Part shown: in pieces, positions 56,175 to 64,000 of the stretch
Numbering within the stretch: position 1 is the first letter of the stretch
How the letters are laid out: each line of letters starts with the position of its first letter
Assembly (NCBI GenBank): GCA_023374025.1
Contig: SIJG01000128.1
Span: forward strand, 1-64,000
Source of the DNA: Heterodera schachtii
Lineage: Eukaryota > Nematoda > Chromadorea > Rhabditida > Heteroderidae
Direction of reading: 5' to 3'
DNA: 64,000 bases
The notes under the pieces: generated by a model
The model's input: only the letters and a program-made list of their open reading frames with translations
What the model was told of the DNA's origin: nothing
Database searches by the model: none
Translations under genes and position numbers: made by a program

Positions 56175-59100
56175 ATGCAACGCTTTGATGGAAAAGACAA
56201 AGCGAATGGCCAGCGGGGCGAATTTTGTTCGAATTTGACAACGGAAGAATATCTGCGCGAAATGCAAAGGCCAGCAGCGATAAAAGTGATCAGAGCGTAA
56301 GAAACACTGATCAGTCAATCGGTGCTTTAGGAGGACCTTTGGGAGATGGGCAGGCGACGGCGAGTGCGGCAAGTGTTGGGGGCAGCCGACTTTTGCAGCG
56401 AGTTGGAACAGTTGTGAGTGGCCGACCGGCCAAAGCAATGCCCGTCCATCCCTTCAGAATTCAGCACGATGTGGCAGCGTCCGTCTCAGTGCCCGATCGG
56501 TTGGATCGTCGGTCCTTTCTTTGCCGGCATCCGTCGCCGCCGACCGCCGCGGCATTCATTCAGCGATTGCCCCAATTGCCGGCACTGAATGTGCACCAAA
56601 TGATCGGTGCGTCCTCCGGTTATTCTGTCTGTTCTCCCCATGTCACTTCCTTTTTTGCAGACTCTCCGCCCATTCCAATCGCTGACATTCCGCCAAATGG
56701 CAAATGCGCTCAAGCGGAGACTGTCGCCAGGAACAAATTGGCCACGCTTTACCGTCTTGTCGATCTCTTCCATTGGTCCCAAGGGATTTACAACCACATT
56801 ACCGTATCACTTACTAATCATAGGAAGGGAACGGATTTAAAGAGGATTACATTTGTGAAATGCCGAAAAGTTTAAATATTACTAGCCGAAATTTATGGTA
56901 AAATGAACTTTCTTTTTGCGAGAATAATCTTTAGGTAGTTTATAATTTAATTTGTACCACTTTTTGACAAAAAAAAAAGGTGAAAAGTCGTGGAACCCGA
57001 CCGAATTCGAACAAAAAATCAAATCTCACAATTACGGATTATAATAAATATTTTTTGCAATTATTTCAAAATCGAAATCATTTCCCTGCTCATTGCATAA
57101 GTTTGGCCTTTCCATTTGGCAATTTCCCCTGTACAGCTCCGATTATCGGGCACTGACCCCGTGGAAATTCTGATCAATCCGTTTGGGCTTCTCTACCACG
57201 AAGTCACTGCCAGCTCTCTGATCAAGTTGGACCTCGCCGGCACTGTGCTTGATCAGGGCTCCACCCATCTCGGCGTAAACCAGGCCGCCTACGTGCTCCA
57301 TTCGGCCATCCACGAGAGTCGCCCGGGTAACTCTCGCGCGAGTGCCGACTCGCTCAATAGCAATTACCCTCTAATCAATTAGCATCCGATTTCCGTTCTT
57401 ATCGCTCTTTTCTCTTCATATGTCCTTTGTGTGCTTCACCTTCACACCGCCGTTGTCACTGCTGTCGCTTCGATGAAGTGCGGCTTGCTGCCGCTTTGCC
57501 AAGAGGCGATGATCGTCGGACCAGTCGCTTACCATGACTACCAAGTTGGCCGACTCGAAACAAGCAGAACGAACATTGTTTGTTTTTGAGGGCATTCTGA
57601 CTAATGAGGAAGAGAAGCGATCCATCGTACGCGATTTGGGGGACAAAAATGTGAGAAGGAAAGGGCCCACCCGACAAGCAATTAGCTTGCTAATTAGGTG
57701 CTAATCCTGAGGAATCACGGCTTTGTCGCATGTGGCCAATCCGTTGAAGACGCGCTCCATTTGGCATTCCACACAATAATCGCGTGTGAGACGCAGGTGG
57801 AGAAGCACACTCATTTGTTTGAATTTCAACCTGCACAGATTCGTGCCTCGAGAGTTGGTCTTGCCAATTTGATCATTCCCTCGAAAGAAGCAGCTTTAAA
57901 CGCATACAAAACAGCGAGAAAAGGCGGTAAATGACAAAGGAAGATATTAAAGCAATTAAAAAATGCAGGTGGTGGGGTCAATCGGTTGCAAAATGACATC
58001 AGCCAATTGTCCGCCCGTGGTACGAAAAAATCCGCCGATGGAGTGCCATCACCCGCGGCACCCTCCTGGGGCATCGGCGAATTGGAATGGGAGGCGTGGT
58101 GTCGAGTGTTGGATTCGGCGGTAAGTGGAAGCATTTGCCAAACACACCACACGTAAATTTATTGCTCCCGCTTTTCCCCTTCAAAGGGTTACCACACGGC
58201 ACATTCATATAAGGAGCCGCCACTCCTGCGACGCGGAAGGCGGCACGAACCAAGGCACCACTCCATGTACAATTTGAGCAGTGTGGCCACCCCTTCGAAT
58301 GGGCCGGCATCAGTTGGAGAAGCGGTGAATTGAGCTAAGACAAGGGAATCAGAAAGATTATCACATATAGGAGGAAGACGAACAGGGATTGGTAGGAATA
58401 AGCCACTGCCATCGAATCGCGACCCTTCAAAGCCGAGCAAAATGGCTGAATTCGCCGAATCGGTACCAAAAAGTGCAGTTGACAGAGACGGGGACGGACC
58501 AACCGCGGGTCATCACAAAGGTGGACATTCGCATTGGATTTGAGAAACCCCCCTTCTCAAAAGTGGGTGCAACAGCAAAGCAACGAGCGAAGTGCCGGCG
58601 GACACGGGGGCACTCCGGTGAAGATACATTCACCGCATCAGTTCAGCCCATGCGGACGGACGACGGACCCGCGGGAATTTCGGGAACGGCAGCGACGTAT
58701 GAAAGAGACGCGGCTGAGCAGCACCGTGTCGCCAGGCCCACGCTCGCAACTGCTGACAGACGGACGGACACGGGCGGAGGTGTAATTGTGCACACTTTAG
58801 CAATTAGGGATTTGATCTGCCGACAAATAGGGACATACTTGGGAAAGGGTGGGGACATCTGTTTTTAGTGTGTCCTATTTCGGCATTTATTTTTGATCTT
58901 TCAAAACCACTCATTGATTTATTTGCACAGACGGGGCTTGCTGATGGGAGCGGAGCTTTGTACATTGGGACGGCATCGAAAGGCATAATCGACAGAAGTC
59001 ACCAGCACAATGCACAGGTGGGCTTTAACAGTGATCACATGTAATTGGTCATTAGCAGTGAAGGAATGAAAAACGGAAAGGATTGAAAAGATCCTCAACA

Positions 59101-60071
59101 AAGACAATTTTCGTTGATTTTTATGACTTTTAAATTTTGCCAATCTTTTGCCGCGCTGATTAAATTCTGATCAATCATTTGTCATGCCAATTGTTCTTTG
59201 AAGGTTTATCGGTGCCTTTACGCACAAAACCCATTCAATGAAATGAACGGCGATTTGATTGGTTATCTGAACGAGATGGAGTCAATGGAAAGTGCGCAAG
59301 TGCGAAAGTCAAAATCGAGCCCAGCGATTGCGGAAGTTAATGGAGGAAAAGCAGTGGAAAAAACGCAGCAAAATCACCAGGGGAAAGGTGCACTTAATAA
59401 GCTTAATCATGGCCATGGGAGGCAAAGGAATTCGAACTCGGAAAAGGGGCCAAGTCCATCCGAACAAAATTAAAACAAAATGAAAGGTTTAATTTAACAG
59501 AGAAAGTGACGAGAATGGTGAACGGACACGAAGGGAGAAGCGCATCCGAAGAAGCAAAAGGAATCAATGGGACGGTGGTGGTAAACGGAAGGAGCAAAGA
59601 TGAGAGAAACGGCGGAAGGACAGTGACAACGACGGGAGAGACAGTGAGAGAAAAGAGAGAGAGGGGGGGAGGGGGGGGGGAAGCGAGACGAAGGCAAAGA
59701 AAGGCACAAATTTCACCCTGACGTTATGTGCAAGATTAGGCACTATAAAAAGTCACCAGCAGTGCCGCAAAAGTCACTGTTACAAAGCAGTTTTCGGGAA
59801 AAACGGCATTTTTTTCAAATTTCAATTAAACCTATAATTTTTCTCAAAAAATAAGAATTTTTTCTCTTGCTTGAAAAAATTAGCAAAAAATACTAAAAAA
59901 TTTTGTGTACAAGTTGCCTAGTGTACGAACGCTGTATAAAATAATAAAACACTCATTTTTAAGATGGTTAGCGATGCCACCGACGGAGAACAGCAGCAAC
60001 AGAAAAGGAAAAAGAAAAGGAAACGCGGGAGGTCGTTTTTCGCTTCGATTGTTCACAGAAAGAACAAATGA
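56175..60071 (+). CDS. add-1: Adducin, spectrin-actin cap protein
   Basis: Adducin caps actin filaments and recruits spectrin under the plasma membrane. It starts [13 protein letters not shown], then [12 protein letters not shown] joined to [17 protein letters not shown] and ADFCSELEQ, the adducin neck-like N-terminus. The class-II-aldolase head follows: [20 protein letters not shown] (56730), [20 protein letters not shown] (57160), [47 protein letters not shown] (57700) and [11 protein letters not shown]. The tail exons contain [14 protein letters not shown] (58437), [13 protein letters not shown] and SPGPRSQLL. They also contain [18 protein letters not shown] (59204) and a basic C-terminal exon, [20 protein letters not shown], the MARCKS-like segment, stopping at 60071. 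The head has lost its enzyme role in this family. About 15 exons. Confidence 0.93.
56990..57020. repeat. Short remnant of fold-back family
   Basis: GAACCCGACCGAATTCGAAC followed by AAAAAATCAAA in an adducin intron. This is the same inner block found in the fold-back elements at 24102, 34622 and 35349. No arms are visible. Confidence 0.5.
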
Positions 60072-60355
60072 AACGATTAATTAGGCATTTAAATGGTGAT
60101 CTCGAAAGTGAACAGATTTATTGAAAATGAAAAAGATAAAATTTAAAAAATGACGCAAGAAAACAATAAGTGAAAGGGGGTAATTGAGTGTTAATTGGGC
60201 AATAAGTGAATTCTTTTGGGCAAGTGCGCTTTCGGCTTACAAATTTGTTAGTTTTTTGTTTTTTTTATCAATTATCTATTTCTATTTTTTTTTAGTCCGT
60301 CCGTTCATTTGCTTTTCTCAGTTGCTCTTAATAAGCAACCCTTTGTAAATGTTTT

Positions 60356-62223
60356 TCATTTCTCAATCGTCGCACAAAAGTTGCGCTTAATTGCGGGCAA
60401 AAGTTTGCCCCGACATTCGCCAAAACCAATGCGAATTTCGCCCGTCGGACTTTCACATTTTCCTGAAGTTCAAAATTAGTTGCTTACCACCCTTTGTTTC
60501 AATTGCAGCACCCGAAATGATCACTTCGTCGCCATCCTTTAGAAATTTACGCGTCTCCCCACTTTCGCCCAATTTGACCGCATTTGTTCCCTTCCAGGAG
60601 AGTTCCAAGAGACAGCCAAAAGAGTCGGGAGTCTCGAAACAATGAAATGCCAAACGAATAAGAAAAAATGCTACCGGTCCACTCAAAGTGCCAGAACCCA
60701 TAAGGTCGCCGGGCCGAACGTTGCAACCATTGGACGTGTGATGAGCCAATTGTTGTTTCAAAGTCCAATAGAGATGCTAAACAAAAATAAAGAGGAAAAG
60801 TGTGGGCAAACAATAAAACTCGAAAATTGGTTCGACAAATCGGAACTGAGCGATCGCTTCCCTCCGCTAAATGTCCAATTGAAAATGGAGGGAAATGGAC
60901 GACAAACGTTTAATTTCAACGGTCAAATCGATGTTGAAGCTGTACGGATCGGAATGATTCATATGGGCAAACGGAGATGGGTTTTGGGAAGGATTGTCGA
61001 CGACGAACGGACGGAGTGCTTCCATTGTGACGACCCACGGGGAAATGGTGGTGGCGAAACTTTTGCCGAGGAATGGGCCCAGCGGAACATACTCCCATTT
61101 TTGGATGTCCCTTGCTGAAATGTCTTTCGCCCATTTTGTCGTTTGCTCTTTTGCCCACCACTCCAATCATTCATCAGAACCATTCCGAAGATGTGTTCCT
61201 CCGTCTTCTCAATTGGAATTGGCGTGCCCAAAGCGTTTTCAGGCCCTCCCACGAAAAATGCCATTTCCAACTCAAAGTCCATTAACCGGCTTGGCACAAA
61301 GTTCGGCTGGGTGTCTGAAAATAATACCAAAGGATAAGGGCATGGGATGGATGCGAAAACGAGCCATCTTCCGCCTTGACTTGGCCCCACGGGCGATTGA
61401 CTGCCGTGCCGGAGACGACAATGCTTGACGCCCTGCCATGGTAAGCAACGGGCAGCCATTTCCTAATCGCATATGTATGAAAGAGTGTGATTTAAAGTGG
61501 CAAAATGAGCAAATATCAGCACCAATTCTCCATAAGTGCGTTGTCTTTGCCACGAAACATTGTGCCAACATTCGTGGCATGATAAATAGATGAATAAAAG
61601 TCAGTGTAATCGCCTTGAAAAAGGCACGGACATTTGAATAATTAAAGGCAATTGGACCAATTAGGGCGGGCAAATGCATCTTGGCCTCCGACTGCGCAAC
61701 AAAAGCCCTTTCGCGCAATTCGCTGTCATCGCGAAGCATTGGGTTGGCATTGGACAACATCGATTGGAGTGTGAGACGCGCCTCGAGCCAACACTGCCGA
61801 CTCAGTCCCATGAATTGGTTCAGCGTTTCCTTAAACCATTGCTTTAACTTGGCCAACCGCCCCTGTGGGCCATCCGCGGTATTTCGTGCCATCGATCACC
61901 AAAAAAGCAATGCCTTTCAACCACAAAATCAAAAAAAAAAAAAAAATGGTGCCTATTTTTATTTTGTGTTTCTTACTTGACTAAAAACATTTTGTCTCTC
62001 GGAAAGCAGCGGACCGGTAAAGAGATGTTTCACAACCGAAAGGTCCAAGATTTGGGCTCCAATCGCTACTCCAATGCGTTTTTTGCTCTGGAAATCAAAA
62101 ATCATTAAGGGGTGAATTATCCGCAAATCCAACATTTTCATTTGTTGAGAAGACGCCGAACGGGAGATTCACAAAGGTAAACGGCGAATTAACGGGGACA
62201 TCCACAAAAGAAACAGAAGGCAT
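60356..62223 (-). CDS. fah-1: Fumarylacetoacetase
   Basis: The last enzyme of tyrosine breakdown; it splits fumarylacetoacetate into fumarate and acetoacetate in the cytosol. The start [15 protein letters not shown] leads to NLPFGVFST and, after an intron, [15 protein letters not shown]. The active-site exon reads [20 protein letters not shown] (metal-binding Asp and catalytic His), then [16 protein letters not shown]. The metal ligands continue in [12 protein letters not shown] (Glu-x-Glu) and in LMNDWS joined to [20 protein letters not shown], which carries the fourth ligand Asp. The C-terminal exons have [20 protein letters not shown] and [16 protein letters not shown], ending at 60356. 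All expected catalytic residues are visible and joints are in phase. It is convergent with adducin (285 bp apart). Confidence 0.94.
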
Positions 62224-62573
62224 TTTGAGAAGACGGAGAGAAAGCCAAAGGTGAGGGAGGACGAAGCAAGCAAATATTTGAGCAAAACAGAGCAATGACA
62301 AAAACGAGGATCAGTTGGACCAATCGAACCTTCCCAAAAAACGTGCGAATAGCGCTCAAATTTATTCGCAGTTGAGCGATACATCAAAACACAAAATGCA
62401 ATATGTAATTGAGGAAGAAGTGGATTTATATACAATGAAATTGAGAACTGCGCACAATTATAGCAGGCAAAGGGAATGAACGCAGCTACGGTGAGATTAG
62501 CTGCGATCAAAATTAAGCAGCAGTGATAATTGAGGAAAATGGAAGGAGACGGAGCGGCGTGGAAAGATGAGAA

Positions 62574-64000
62574 TTAAGATTCGGGCAAATTCTCGGCATC
62601 ATTGTTCAACTCTGAACCCCGTGCTCTCAGCCTTGCGAAGTCTTCAAAAATCAGGTCATCATCGTCATCAAAACTAAAATAAACATTTAATTTGTTTGTG
62701 ATAAATTCCATTTTTCAGCGGATCATTGTTTTCTTCCTTCTCATTCTATCCCTTTCTCCTTACGAATCGAATTGGATGAGATCGACATCAGCCACCGAAA
62801 TTTCCTTCTGTTCTCTCTGTTGTGCCCCATTCGTTGGAGGTGTTTGTTGCTCATGGCAATTGGCGACATTTGCCTTTTTCTCCGTTGGATGAGGTGAATC
62901 CGTTGGTTTTGGGTGAGTCAAAGTGAATGGCAATTCGGCCGACAGTTCTCCGCCCAATGCGCCAGCGATGAGAAGGCGAATTTTGACTTTGTATTGCACA
63001 ATTATGCCCAGATTCTCGTGGACAGACTGCTGATTGTGAGAATAAAAAATGGAGGCCAATAGGGTTAATTTCAGTTCAAACCCTCAACGCGGCAAAAGTG
63101 GTGGAGGAGGCCAAATTGGTGTCTTCGTGCTTCAATTGGCCGTCCAATGCCAGCCCCCGTTTGTCTTTGTTTTTCAAAAGAAGTGGGCACAATGAGTAAA
63201 TCTTCGACAGGGTTGAACCCGGCCCGACGGGAAAACCTTCGCTGGAATAAAAACGGATGCAAAAATGATAAAAAGAATCAACAAAATGAATTTTGAAAAT
63301 AAAAATAATAAATTCCATTTTATTGCAACGCTCCGGAAAATGAGAATATATCCCATTAATATTTTTTCCAAAATTTTTTGACTACAATCCTGGCCAATTA
63401 AGAATATGCTCAAATAATTTGGTGTCTACTCCCTCTTAATAAATAATTGATTTCATTTACCAAGAATCAATTTTATCCACATCGCAAGTATACCGAGCGG
63501 TTGTGAAAATGCAAATGTCTGCCATTTGTTGAACAGTAACTTTTATCTGTAAAATATTTTTTGTCATGTCAAAACAAAAGTACGAACGTGCCTTCTTCAC
63601 AGTTTTGTTGCTGTTATTTTGGATGTGCACATTCACTGCAATTGATTCGCCGTGGTAATACATCTAAAAAAGGTAAAGCCAAAATAGGAGGAGTTTCCGT
63701 GGCAAATCACTTCTTTGTCGAGTGACGCTTCGAGATGAAGGCCACCGGGGCTGATGATAAAATTTTTGGTCACGTCGATCATCGGTTGGATTCGCTCCAA
63801 TTGAGGACAGTAAGTGAGTTTTCGAATGGCAAGACGGACGGAGTTGCTAAATGAGTTGATTAACTGACTTTTTTTGAAGATCCAAACTGACTGTTTCTTG
63901 GGCTTCTCTTGCGTCGAATCACCTCCGACCATTGTTTTAATCTCATAGTCAACTCCGCAGGGTTTGCCCGTGTCGCCTTGGGCTGGCTAAAAAAGAAATT
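62574..64000 (-). CDS. arr-1: Beta-arrestin, 3' part (5' end outside window)
   Basis: Arrestins bind phosphorylated receptors and stop G-protein signalling. The visible part runs from the end of the N-domain to the C-terminus. It includes [59 protein letters not shown] and [20 protein letters not shown]. Further on are [50 protein letters not shown] and [14 protein letters not shown], then an acidic tail [20 protein letters not shown] and stop at 62574. The tail region lacks an obvious clathrin-binding LIEF box but has VDLIQFDS, which resembles it. The gene continues beyond 64000. It lies with the same orientation as fumarylacetoacetase, 350 bp upstream. Confidence 0.95.

Noticed and set aside
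54402..56188. Ser/Pro/Leu-rich frames between the protease and adducin
   Set aside because: They track C/T-rich blocks, vary between frames and have no start, signal or splice support.
58389..58868. Long plus frame overlapping adducin tail exons
   Set aside because: Only its first part matches adducin; the later match (SPGPRSQLL) is in another frame, so an intron intervenes and this frame is mostly a shadow.

Overview
The window is animal DNA and reads as a nematode, most likely a plant-parasitic tylenchid; that last step is inference from overall style, and no sequence search was possible. The nematode call rests on many short introns (often 40-100 bp), a cuticle collagen with the nematode N-terminal domain, a very long EB-module protein of a kind typical of worms, close same-strand gene spacing that suggests operons, and recognisable relatives of Caenorhabditis rml-3, sec-16, mett-10, add-1, fah-1 and arr-1. 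I saw no bacterial or viral genes and no rRNA or complete tRNA.

Layout. 1-3627 holds only low-complexity and AT-rich DNA, including a 0.3-kb GA tract. 3628-5024 (-) is a dTDP-4-dehydrorhamnose 3,5-epimerase. 6094-17924 (+) is a giant secreted cysteine-rich protein with roughly 28 EB modules. 17925-19926 is AT-rich and carries a clean hAT-type MITE. 19927-23430 (+) is a TM9SF2/4-type nonaspanin. A 0.5-kb fold-back element lies at 24102-24596.

From 25040 to 44398 five genes follow on the + strand with 100-300 bp between them: Sec16, METTL16/METT-10, a short unknown protein, a KIAA0319-like PKD-domain membrane protein, and TRAPPC9. Their introns hold several non-autonomous transposons. 44620-46279 (-) holds a secreted unknown protein and possibly a second short one. 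Then come a divergent G-protein alpha subunit (47429-49441, +), a cuticle collagen (49824-51935, +), a pepsin/cathepsin-D-type aspartic protease (52235-54105, +), adducin (56175-60071, +), fumarylacetoacetase (60356-62223, -) and the 3' part of beta-arrestin (62574 to the window end, -).

Themes. Sec16, TRAPPC9 and TM9SF all serve the early secretory/Golgi pathway, and the Sec16-to-TRAPPC9 block may be an operon. The most unusual non-coding content is two groups of mobile DNA. The first is a set of hAT-type MITEs with 8-bp target duplications, two of which share a GC-rich 26-bp interrupted palindrome. The second is a set of long fold-back elements with a common inner sequence but different outer arms.

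Limits. Gene spans run from predicted start to stop and include introns. Exon joints were inferred by eye from GT/AG sites, reading phase and family similarity, so small exons and exact starts may be wrong.
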